Translations under genes and position numbers: made by a program
Notes under the pieces: generated by a model
Database searches by the model: none
Seen by the model: the letters and a program-made list of their open reading frames with translations, nothing else
What the model was told of the DNA's origin: nothing
Part shown: positions 55,010 to 64,000 of the stretch, piece by piece
How the letters are laid out: every line of letters starts with the position of its first letter
How positions within the stretch are numbered: the first letter of the stretch is position 1
Assembly: GCA_963931865.1 (NCBI GenBank)
Contig: OZ007506.1
Location: 18,263,853 to 18,327,852, forward strand
Length of the DNA: 64,000 bases
Direction: 5' to 3'
DNA from: Axinella damicornis
Lineage: Eukaryota; Porifera; Demospongiae; Axinellida; Axinellidae

Positions 55010-58000
55010 ATGGGGAGAGGGAGGGAGGCATTGTCGGCGAGGGAATCAACAGAAAGAGAATATTCTGTCAAGTCTATCTGGACTGGGATGGTTTCAGTCA
55101 GAGCACAAAATTGGCAGGTGTTTTTCAGTTTGTGTGCAAACGTGGGGATGAACGCTTGCACATGAAAGTGTTGTAGGTCTTCCTCATTGCCCTTTGCTAA
55201 AGGACCTGGTCAAAAGCAGGAGACATAATATTTTGAGTAGCTGTAACCCAGGTGTTTGCAAATCATTTCATAATTGACCAAATTAGTGTGTACAAATTGT
55301 CTGGTGCCAGTTATATATTCAATTATGCTATTTTATTAGTGCATAGACTAGCATGTAGAGGACAGTCACTACCTATAGGTGATCATGCATTACCACCCAC
55401 AAACCAGTGCTCAATACCGCTTGGATACGCTTGGATACGTAATTGCTGTGGAGACTGTTGGTGGACTTCACGAGCAATTGAGCAACAGTATACAGCACTA
55501 GACCGATCTTCAGTTATGTACTAGGCAATCCCCAACAATTTTAGGTGGAGCAGAGTTTTTTGAAATTCTTTATAAGCCAAGATTTGTGCTGGTCGTGAGC
55601 TGTAATTGGATTAAGTTGGATTGGCTGGAGTAGGAGTAACTGACATTCCAGGCATAGCAGTAGGAGGGAGGTGCACAGGGAGGGGGAGGGAAGAGGAGTT
55701 GTGGCAGCCAGCCAGCCCTCGGGTCCATTGAGGGGTTACTTGAGTGGGAGGGAGATTGGATATCACAGCTGGCCATTGTCATTATTGGTTGCCGTGAGAT
55801 CCGGTACTCTACAGGCCGGCTCACCATTGATGGATTTTCTCTCTGTCTACTCAGATCCCAACTTCCACGACTGTACGGTTGAGTCAATCAAAACTGTGAC
55901 CCACGACACAAAGTTGTTTACGGTAAAACTGCCGCAGGCCTCCTTCCTGAGCGTCCCCACTGGGCACCATGTTGCCATCAGAGCCAACATCAATGGTACG
56001 ATACTCTTGGTCCATTATTTCATTATTACATAATTATTGCATAAATAGCCACAGGATACATGTAGAGAAATTGTATATTACTACTCCCCCCCTCCCCCCA
56101 TCAGGTGAAGTCATTGAGCGTAGCTACACACCTGTTCTCCCTCTCAATGGTCAGAAACATGCGTCCAGCGATGGGAAATCCCTGGAGTTCATGATCAAAC
56201 TGTACAACAATGGTCAAATGTCGCAGTACCTCTCAGAACTCAAAGTTGGTAAGTGGAATGTTCCATCCATCATGACTAGCTTCCTGATACTGCAAATGTA
56301 CAGACCGGAATACAATTAACCTTGGCTATGGAAGCATCTGGCTTCACACAGTAGAGGAATGTTATTAAAAACGGCTTCTTGCTTCACGTAAATCACAGGG
56401 TTATTCATACTGGTGAAACTATAGACTAGAGGAGTGCTTGTGCCCCCAGACCATCACTAGGATAACAGTGGCATGGAATTTTGTTGTTGTCACAGACCTC
56501 ATTAGCTGCCCAGTCACTGGGCTTCAGCAGTTCACGTTTCAAGGTCTGTTCATGAAACCGCTGCTTTGCTCTCCCCGACGTAACTGCCCGAGAATGGGTG
56601 CGTCTCTGCTGCCTGGTTTGGTACCTCATTCCAGAAATTCCTGGCTAAGCAAGTGTTAATTGAAGCCAGTAGCACAGCTACATGTGTATGTGGCTCGTTC
56701 TAGTGCTAGCAGTGCAATGCTGCCCATGGTGACTTGTGTTTGAAGTGAAGCCTGGGTCATTGTCCTCCTAACCTTCCTGCTAGTTGTTCTTCTCTATGCT
56801 ACTGTCGCTTCCTGCTTTGCCATCTTCCCGCCACCGTCTCCATTGCTTGTGCCCCACTCATTGTATACTGGTAATTAACACTGGAGACAGCTGGCTGACT
56901 TCATATACCATTCCCACAAAACCGATTTGAATTCATAGTTGGTGTTCACCTCCCCCACCCCTCTCAAGGTGGCAAATTGAAATCAATTATTACATATAGC
57001 TTATTCATATACACATCCCACATCGAACATAGAGGTCATGATTGCCTGCCTTTCCTTTCTCTCCTCCCTCCTCCTTCCCACCCTCCTTCCCAGGTCACAA
57101 CATTCAAATCAGTGACCCAGAGGGCACTTTCTGCTGCTCAAGACTCCACTCGACCAGACATGTGGTTCTAATTGCAGCAGGAACAGGTGGGCACTTGAGT
57201 TAAACGGTTATAGCTTATGATGTAATGATGAAATCATTTATGACATCATTTGGACACCATCACCTATGCCAGTGGTTATAGCTTATGATGTAATGATGAA
57301 ATCATTTGTGACATCATTTGGACACCATCACCTATGTACATGTACAGGGCAGTAATAGCATCAATTCTTCATACAGTCCATGTGCCAGTCTGGCGTTTAT
57401 GACTGACATTATATACACTAGTTGTGAATACTGGCCCTTATTGACTCACTCAACCTGGCCTATTGTCCTCATGGTACGGCAGTTGTTTCAGGAAAGTAGG
57501 ACAAGTGCCTTTTGCAAACAATCAACAGTTGTTTCAGAAAGTAGGAAAAGTGAGTGCCTTGCAAACAATCGACTGACGTTGAGAAAGTGCATTCCATAGC
57601 AATGATTTTTCAGCCTGAACTTGAACTCATTTGTTAAGACAATTGAGAGTTCAGTATATTCAATTGTGGCTATTGTAGTGTGTACAACCTGGCGCTGTAA
57701 TGCAGGTCACTGATTGGCTGCACTTTGTGACATCATGACTGACATTGCTATGCAGGAAAAAGTCACTAATTGAAACACAGCTTCCTGTTTAGAAAAACTT
57801 TCAATATACACAAGTCTGAAGACTGTCAACATTGGTACCACTTAGTCTCCTTACTCAAACTCCCTCCCTAATCGCTTGCTCCCTCTTCTCCAGGGTTCAC
57901 GCCAATGGCAAAGGTCATCCGTGATCTCACGTCGAGTGAACTCAAGACCAAAGAGTCCAGGAGTACCAAGCTTCTCTTTGCCAACAAGGCGGAAAAGGAC

Positions 58001-58131
58001 ATTATGTGGAGAGAGGAGCTTGATCAACTAGCCAAGAGCATGCAGGGGTAGGTCCACTAGCTATTGTGTCTAATGACAGTTACTACAATTCCCCAACAAT
58101 CAACTAGTATACTCCATTAGCACCAGCTGCA

Positions 58132-58172
<41 letters not shown>

Positions 58173-59131
58173 ACACACCTTTGCCCGGCTTTGTATTTCT
58201 AACTTGTGGTGGTGCCTACTACAATGTATATTCCCTTGATTCTGGGCCTGTGGTACAACAGCAGGCTTTGATGCTTCTCTCGTAGTCTTCACACCTCATT
58301 GCCAAGAGTATAGTCTTACACAAGCCACACAAGGCGCTGGCAAGTTTGCGTCTTCTCGGGAGTAAACACAAAGCTGTTGTATCTACGGAGAGAACTTCAA
58401 CGACTGGGTTAGATCACTCAGGGTCGTACACTTTCCCAGCAGAGCTCTCTTGACGTCTTTCAGAGCAGCTATATAAAAGAATGCGACCTATGCAGCTTCG
58501 AAGCCCACTTTTGAAGCCTTTCTCTGCCTTTGAAGGTTTAGCAGGGAATGAACCTCAATGCTTCCTGTTCATGACTGTATGGCACAACCCACCTGCATTA
58601 ACTTGTCACTGCCATGCATAAGATCATGTGTAAGAGTTTCTTGTGGTGTTCAAAGCACAGAACTGAGAAGGCCACACTGGATCCCCTCTCTAACACAAGC
58701 AGCCATGTGTGACACTCAAGCTTGTTACAAACAGTCTCCCTCCTCCTTCCTCCTCCTCCTCAGATTTGAAGTTGTAAACATACTCTCAAAAGGGGACAAC
58801 TCCTGGAAGGGTCTGAGAGGGAGAATGGACACATCCACCCTGAAGTCCTACCTCCCTCCACTGCCCAACTCTTCAGAGAAGGACAAGACACTTGTTTGCA
58901 TCTGTGGGCCAAACCCTTTCACAGCTGGAATCAGCAAGTATGTGTGTGTGTGTGCGCGCGCATATTCAGTGGCATTGGTGCTACCATGGCAACATATACA
59001 GTACACATCTGTCGCATGATTTTGTTACAAGCAATAATCTAAATACTTGACCCTCATACCCCTCCCCTTCTTCCTACAGCTTGCTGATGGACATGAACTT
59101 TCCTGATGAGTGCATCCACTGTTTCACATAG
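51420..59131 (+). CDS. CYB5R4: Cytochrome b5 reductase 4 (NCB5OR)
   Basis: A soluble flavohaemoprotein joining a cytochrome b5 domain, a CS domain and a cytochrome b5 reductase domain. Exons: 51420-51783, 51931-52031, 52200-52308, 52397-52447, 52611-52661, 53054-53113, 53346-53535, 53829-53886, 54132-54225, 54660-54689, 54813-54932, 55855-55995, 56105-56248, 57094-57186, 57894-58047, 58764-58937, 59080-59131. All are in phase, giving 661 residues (human 521); extra length is in the N-terminus and the b5-CS linker. Haem ligands are His134 (HPGG) and His157 (AHKWVN), 23 apart as in human. The CS domain begins at FDWVQ. FAD binding is RSYTPV; NADH binding is AAGTGFTPM and CICGPNPF; the end is IHCFT. 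The ATG at 51420 has a good context (AACCATGG). No frame break is seen. Confidence 0.97.
52397..52661 (+). repeat. Duplicated 51-nt exon pair in CYB5R4
   Basis: Exons 52397-52447 and 52611-52661 are both exactly 51 nt, phase 1-1, and begin with related codons: [10 protein letters not shown] and [10 protein letters not shown]. They fall in the linker between the b5 and CS domains. Confidence 0.7.
52694..52718. repeat. Poly(G)25 homopolymer
   Basis: Twenty-five G residues, 32 bp after the donor of the second 51-nt CYB5R4 exon. Confidence 0.95.
54981..55009. repeat. Poly(G)29 homopolymer in a purine tract
   Basis: It lies in CYB5R4 intron 11, inside a G/A-rich stretch that starts at the 5' splice site. 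Confidence 0.95.
57207..57336. repeat. Tandem duplication, two units of about 66 bp
   Basis: 'ggttatagcttatgatgtaa' to 'ggacaccatcacctatg' occurs twice with one or two differences, in CYB5R4 intron 14. Each unit also has the internal palindrome 'atgatgaaatcatt'. Confidence 0.9.
58133..58178. repeat. (CA)n microsatellite
   Basis: A CA run with one TACA interruption in CYB5R4 intron 15. Confidence 0.9.
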
Positions 59132-59852
59132 CACCAGATTGCAGACTATTTCAAGCCCTAGCTCTCCTCTCGTTTCTCCTCTCAAAAAATGATTATTCTC
59201 TGTGTGTGTGTACTGTGCTATTTGTTTTCGTCTTCTGCTTGCAGAAGTATAATAACATATACCCACCAACTTGCAGCACTTGTGCTATGCAGGACTAATT
59301 TAGCCATCCATATTTTGTACTTAAAATTTTATTCAGGGGTTTGTGGTTTTGTTCACCGTCCAATCAATCTTGTCCCTATAATATTACTTTGACCCCATTT
59401 TTGTCCATGATAATGTCAACATATATACTGGAACATGCATGATTGACGCAACGCAGCCATGATATGGCTTCACTCACTGTCACATGCAGATGCAGTCTAG
59501 CTCAACACTCATGCAGTGCACCATATTATGTCCAGTTTCATGGAAAATGTGGTATCAGAAAGGTGCTATACGTAGCTCAGGAGTTGGGCAGTACTGGCTA
59601 GCTGCTGAGGGAAATTGGGAGTGTATACGCTACTCAACATGTTTTGTCTACACACAATGTCATGCTTAACCGAGCTTGACGTATATGGTTCCAGTGTAGC
59701 TTACAATACACCAGCTACTGCACAACTGCGAGGGATATACATGAACCAAATATTGGCGCTGAGCCAGACGGCTGCAGGCCTGAAGGTGAGTGCCAATATT
59801 ATGACATTTCACCCATGCACTATTAGCTATAGTTTGTTGCCATGCCACTCTT

Positions 59853-59998
59853 AAGCTTGCTGCCTGGCAACCCAATGGCACCATTGGTTCGACCAACCAT
59901 ATTTGGCATGTGGGAATCATGCCACAAATTGACACTCTTATTCAGTCTCACTGGGGTACAACTGGCCACCATTAGGTTGCCAGGCAGCAAGGCATACT
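59853..59998. repeat. Inverted-repeat element
   Basis: 'cttgctgcctggcaacc' with 'aatggc' on the left and 'ggttgccaggcagcaag' on the right, with 'accattggttcgaccaacca' as an inner partial palindrome. It lies downstream of CYB5R4. Confidence 0.75.
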
Positions 59999-60456
59999 TA
60001 TTTGGAAGTTGGTGGGATATACAATAGTACGTTGGTTGATCGGACTTTTCCACCAGTAAAAGTTTTTCGATTTAGAAAAATGCAACGTTTCGACCAATCT
60101 TTGTTGGTCTTCTTCAGGCATTATGGATCAACCAACGCTGCATTCATTCGAAGAGACACCAGTACAATGACCTTCTCTCAACATACAATAGTATGGCTGT
60201 GTTAATTTTGATACAAGTGTGAGAATGTACGGAGGGCACGGCTCACATACACTAAAATCAGAACAAGTGATATCTCTGCTCAAGTGAGCTATGGTCAGGA
60301 GGCTACTCTGGCAGAGTGGGTTTGGTCAGGAGGCCACCGTCCCATGTTGCAGCACGTCAAGGGTGCTCAGGAGATAGTCGAGTTCTTCTCGAAATTGCTG
60401 GATTTCTGCATTCTTGGCTGACATTTGCTTGCGCCATTTGTGCTAATTGGTACATT

Positions 60457-60481
60457 GGGGGGGGGGGGGGGGGGGGGGGGG
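60457..60481. repeat. Poly(G)25 homopolymer
   Basis: Twenty-five G residues followed by GT/GA-rich sequence. The stretch 59999-61016 shows no supported gene. Confidence 0.95.
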
Positions 60482-61016
60482 AGTGTGGTGTGTGAGGGAG
60501 AGTGTGGGGGGAGGAGGAGTGAGTGTGAGGAGAGGATATTATTTTTTGTGTGATTGCTAGGAAGCCAACAGCAGTGAAACCACAAGCATTGCTGTGCCCT
60601 TTCTTCAGTTGCTTTCCTCAATTGTGTGGTCAACGCAAAGCACTCTGAAAGGCTTTCTGTATCTCAGCTGGATGTATGTTGCTACCTATACAACCATCGT
60701 ACCATGTATCGTACCCTGCCCCCAGTGTAAATGCACTTCCCAGGCCTTCCCATCAGCCCCCATTGCACAGGGTGGTCAGTGCTGTAGTCACAATTAAACT
60801 TCAAAGTGTTGGGTCAAGTTCATTTTCATTGAATGCTCAATCGGTGTCCGAAAAGCTGTTCAAAACATTCACAAGTTGGCAAGTGCAATATGTATTGTCA
60901 AGGATCACAAGGACATAAGCTCCTCCTCCAAAACTGTGCACACGAGGTCACTCAGCACGTAATTGGTCTGTGTGTCAGTGTGTCAGGAGTCAGTGTGTCC
61001 GCATGTCAGTTTGTCA

Positions 61017-61087
61017 TAGCCTCGTTCCCAGTCCCACGCCCAGCTTTTCGTCACTTGCAGTACGGCGTGGGACTGGGAACGAGGCCA
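61017..61087. repeat. Foldback element copy
   Basis: TAGCCTCGTTCCCAGTCCCA and TGGGACTGGGAACGAGGC around 'cagcttttcgtcacttgcag'. It is the same subtype as 29231-29325, and its inner arm is shorter. Confidence 0.9.
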
Positions 61088-61751
61088 AGTTTGTCACTGT
61101 ATCAGTATTAATCAGTATTAGTCGATCATTGGAAGTTGTCTTTCCACTCAGAATAACAAAAACACAAAGTTAGATGCCACATTGAATCCAGTGGCTTGCA
61201 TTTGGTGGGCATGACTGATTGCCGCTGACACAGATGGACATAACCAGTTGCTCATCCCCACTCACACATAAACATGTGGGGTAGTAAACCATGTGAACAT
61301 GAGGTGCTGTGTACTCATGTACCTAAACAAACTCCCACAAATGACTTGCCACAATACCTGCACATGAGGTGCTAACCCACACAGAAGAGAGACATGAGGC
61401 AATCTTGCTGCAGCTCCTTCCTTCCTGTGGGCCCCCACAAGCCCCGCAAGTACAATGTACGAAGCCCAGGGCGAATGCGTTTCCCAGGCCTTCCCAACAG
61501 CTCCATTGCACAGGGTGGTCAGCACTGTAGTCACAATTTGAAAGTGTCTGTTCAAGCATTCATTTTCATTTTCATTGAATGCTCAGTCAGTCACAAAAGC
61601 TGTTTAAAACATTGGCAAGTTAGGTATGTATTAGTACTGAGTGCCAGCCAAGGGTAAATTAAAGTGAGGCCAAAGGTAAAAATTGCCTAGCTACTGCACC
61701 TCAGATGCAGCTGCTCAGATGCAGCTGTTCAAATACAGCTGCTCAGATCGT

Positions 61752-62213
61752 GGATAATAGAGCACAGGGAGTTGGATAGGAAACGCCATTCCAAGCAGGT
61801 TACCATTGACTTTTATCCCCAGTTCTATGTCATTATTTGGTAGAAAAGGATGAAACTTGGCACAAAGGTTCCTTGGTCCTTGCTTTATGGCCAGATGTAG
61901 TTGGATTCTCTAGACATGTGTTAGTAATTCACTTTTAACTTTAAGTAGCTTTAAGAAGTGAAAATCGGTTCATTTGATAGCTCCAACAATAACCCCTCTA
62001 ACTTGCCTTAGATTAAAGCTAGAAACTTCAAACTTTGACACCACATCCTTAAGTCCTTGCACTAGGGCCAGGTATGCTTAAAATGCTTAAAATCCTTTAA
62101 TTAAGGGAGATATCATGAGGCGGCACATCAATGGGGTAACCCGCTTTGCTTCAAAGGGTCCTGTACTTAACCTATGTAGTGTTTCCTATCCAACTCCCTG
62201 TGCTCTATTATCC
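61752..62213. mobile_element. 462-bp element with 33-bp terminal inverted repeats
   Basis: The left end starts GGATAATAGAGCACAGGG and continues 'agttggataggaaac'. The right end is its inverse and perfect over about 33 bases. Both sides are flanked by 'gctcagat'/'tgctcagat' copies of a local CAGATGCAGCTG repeat, so the element looks inserted into that repeat. No coding frame inside; probably a MITE. Confidence 0.8.
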
Positions 62214-62340
62214 ATGCTCAGATGCAGCTGCTCAGATGCAGCTGCTCAGATGCAGCTGCTCAGATATGCAACTGTTTTGATACAGTTGTAGCTGCTCAGA
62301 TGCAGGGGCTCAGATGCAGGGGCTCAGAAGTAGATGTGCT
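62214..62340. repeat. CTCAGATGCAGCTG repeat
   Basis: Eight to nine imperfect 14-bp units; the same repeat occurs left of the TIR element at 61700-61750. Confidence 0.8.
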
Positions 62341-62797
62341 CAGAGATTAGCTGCTAGCTACTGAACTAATTTGCACTCATCCAAACACCACTTTGTCCAG
62401 TACTTTGATCTCCTCAAACACACTTCCTCTTGCACTTAATATCTCAAGTACTTCTCCTTCAAAGATAATGGCACCACACTTAGTCTTCTTCCTGCATGAA
62501 TCCTGTTTTGTTAAACTCCGGTTCCCACTTGCTGCTTATAGACACTCAAAGTCAAGTCAAGCTTAACCACAACACCTGTTATAACACTGCTAGTGGAGCC
62601 CCTCAAATATGGATGTCATTCAGCTACCCAAGTGTGTCCTGACCAGCGAGGTGTCCACATCTTTGATTTATACAAATTTGGCGTACTTGATCAGGTGCCC
62701 TGATCAACCAAAGGTGTCCTTAATTCAGAGTGGGTTCATTTTGTTTGATTTGGAATGCTGCATCTCCCAATGCAGAAGGTTTACATGCACGCATTAA

Positions 62798-62798
<1 letters not shown>

Positions 62799-62829
<31 letters not shown>
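62799..62829. repeat. Poly(G)31 homopolymer
   Basis: Thirty-one consecutive G residues at one end of a SINE-like block. Confidence 0.95.
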
Positions 62830-62830
<1 letters not shown>

Positions 62831-62990
62831 GATATGACATCATCACTACCATAAAGGGCATTGCTAAAACTTGTTTTTCTGGAAGGGCATTCAAGGTGAA
62901 CAGGAAACCAGTGTGATTTGAACCCAGGACAGAACCTGCACTAGAGACTCTCACTCTACCAGTGCACCACCGCACACCCACTGCATTACA
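62830..62990 (-). repeat. tRNA-like SINE
   Basis: On the minus strand a box A-like TGGTGCACTGGTAGAG is followed by box B GGGTTCAAATC, then 'atgccc' and 'tccagaaaaacaag'. The tail matches a block at about 12600-12690 in SORD intron 2 ('acttgtttttctggaagggt'), showing a dispersed family. Confidence 0.5.
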
Positions 62991-63656
62991 ATGTGAGGGA
63001 ACTTTGACATGAGCATGGTAGCCGGAAGTCCTGTACTCTAAACCACACGTGTTCCCGCTTGCATACTTTATAGCATTCTCCAATTACGCACATTTGCTAT
63101 ATTTGTCATGGACGTCATTAGCTGCGCAGTGATCTCACAGTACTCTAGCCCCACAGCCACATCCTGATAGAGGATGACTCAACCTTTAGCACAGGTCTAC
63201 AACTAGCTCCTAGTCTCATTGTCTGGTCCTCACCTCTGAGAGGGTTAAATCACTCCACATGCAACTTCCTGCTATCAAATTTGCTCTTCTGAAGTAGAGC
63301 TTCAGAGTGTAAATATTCTCACGTACTTCAAGGTAGCTCACTACAGTGCACAGAGAGCTCCAGTTCTCTCCTTTAACATACCATCTCCAACCATTGGCTA
63401 ATAATCCAATTCACTGCAGTGCTGATACCGAACTTCTCTGTACCAGAAACACTGATAGCGAGCAACTTGATACACAATTCAAAGAAAAGATTAGCTTCTG
63501 TAAAGGAAATGGCTACTACAAGGGGTTTGGGCTTCTAAGAGGTTAGTTAAGGTCAAAGTGTTTGGGCTTCTAAGAGGTCTTACCCCATCTGCTGATGCTT
63601 GCCAATTTTGATGTTCATTCTTTACATGACTAATAAAATGCTTTACTTCTCTGCAG

Positions 63657-63762
63657 TGGTACCCACAGTGGATGAAGATGCACCGCCACCTCTCATCCAC
63701 CACCCCTCACTCCTACACCTCTCCACCTCTCCACCCCTCACTCCTAAATCTTCTGAAGTAAG
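63657..63762 (+). CDS. Possible exon of a downstream gene
   Basis: After a CTCTGCAG acceptor-like site the plus strand reads VPTVDEDAPPPLIHH and then Ser/Pro-rich sequence to SSE before a GTAAGC donor-like site. No homolog is recognised, and composition alone could explain it. Confidence 0.25.
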
Positions 63763-63805
63763 CAACTGAGTTGATACGAGGTATGTATGACTAAGAGCAT
63801 CCTTG

Positions 63806-63807
<2 letters not shown>

Positions 63808-63850
<43 letters not shown>
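63808..63850. repeat. Poly(G)43 homopolymer
   Basis: Forty-three consecutive G residues, the longest homopolymer in the window. Confidence 0.95.
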
Positions 63851-63853
<3 letters not shown>

Positions 63854-64000
63854 CAGTGTCATAGCGACTGTATCAACCCAGTGAAGTCTGTTGAAAAGCT
63901 GATGTGTTATCATATGGTATCGAAGCTATGCAAGCCACGGGAGTACTGACATGCAGCACAGGAAGAGGAGTTGATAGTACTACATTGATAGTATAGACGG

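Noticed and set aside
63346..63546. 66-codon plus-strand frame near the window end as an exon
   Set aside because: No convincing acceptor and no recognised sequence; kept out of the feature list.

Overview
The window is nuclear DNA of an animal with an intron-rich, repeat-rich genome. Four conserved animal genes can be assembled exon by exon from splice sites, reading phase and protein motifs: MAP3K4 (minus, 1083-10505), sorbitol dehydrogenase SORD (plus, 11235-35996), the RNA polymerase subunit POLR2F/RPB6 (minus, 37139-51201) and the oxidoreductase CYB5R4 (plus, 51420-59131). A sponge or other marine invertebrate would fit the short exons, small introns and heavy load of foldback repeats, but I cannot fix the species from sequence alone.

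Layout: MAP3K4 and SORD are head to head (about 730 bp between start codons), SORD and POLR2F are tail to tail (about 1.1 kb), and POLR2F and CYB5R4 are head to head with only 218 bp between start codons. SORD, POLR2F and CYB5R4 read without any frame break. MAP3K4 has several one-base frame breaks and a 200-N scaffold gap that removes the N-lobe of its kinase domain. The four genes are ordinary housekeeping or signalling genes and do not form one pathway.

The most unusual region is the 13.2-kb fifth intron of SORD. It holds, on the opposite strand, a tandem array of three related protein-coding genes and one 3' fragment (about 15.8-27.3 kb). Two copies have intact three-exon structures of 489 and 445 codons. 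They share an unrecognised N-terminal domain of about 100 residues, a middle region and a C-terminal GIY-YIG-nuclease-like domain. The third copy has a long acidic repeat tail. There is no reverse transcriptase beside them, so they look like a locally amplified gene family rather than an intact Penelope-type element.

The remaining DNA is dominated by repeats: about twenty copies of a foldback element with ends like TAGCCTCGTTCCCAGG, several elements with terminal inverted repeats, minisatellites, a 127-bp satellite, long poly(G) or poly(C) runs, and very long pyrimidine tracts placed just upstream of 3' splice sites. A decayed IS630/Tc1-type transposase fragment and a tRNA-Thr-like gene are also present. 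From 59132 to the end I see mainly repeats and one doubtful exon.
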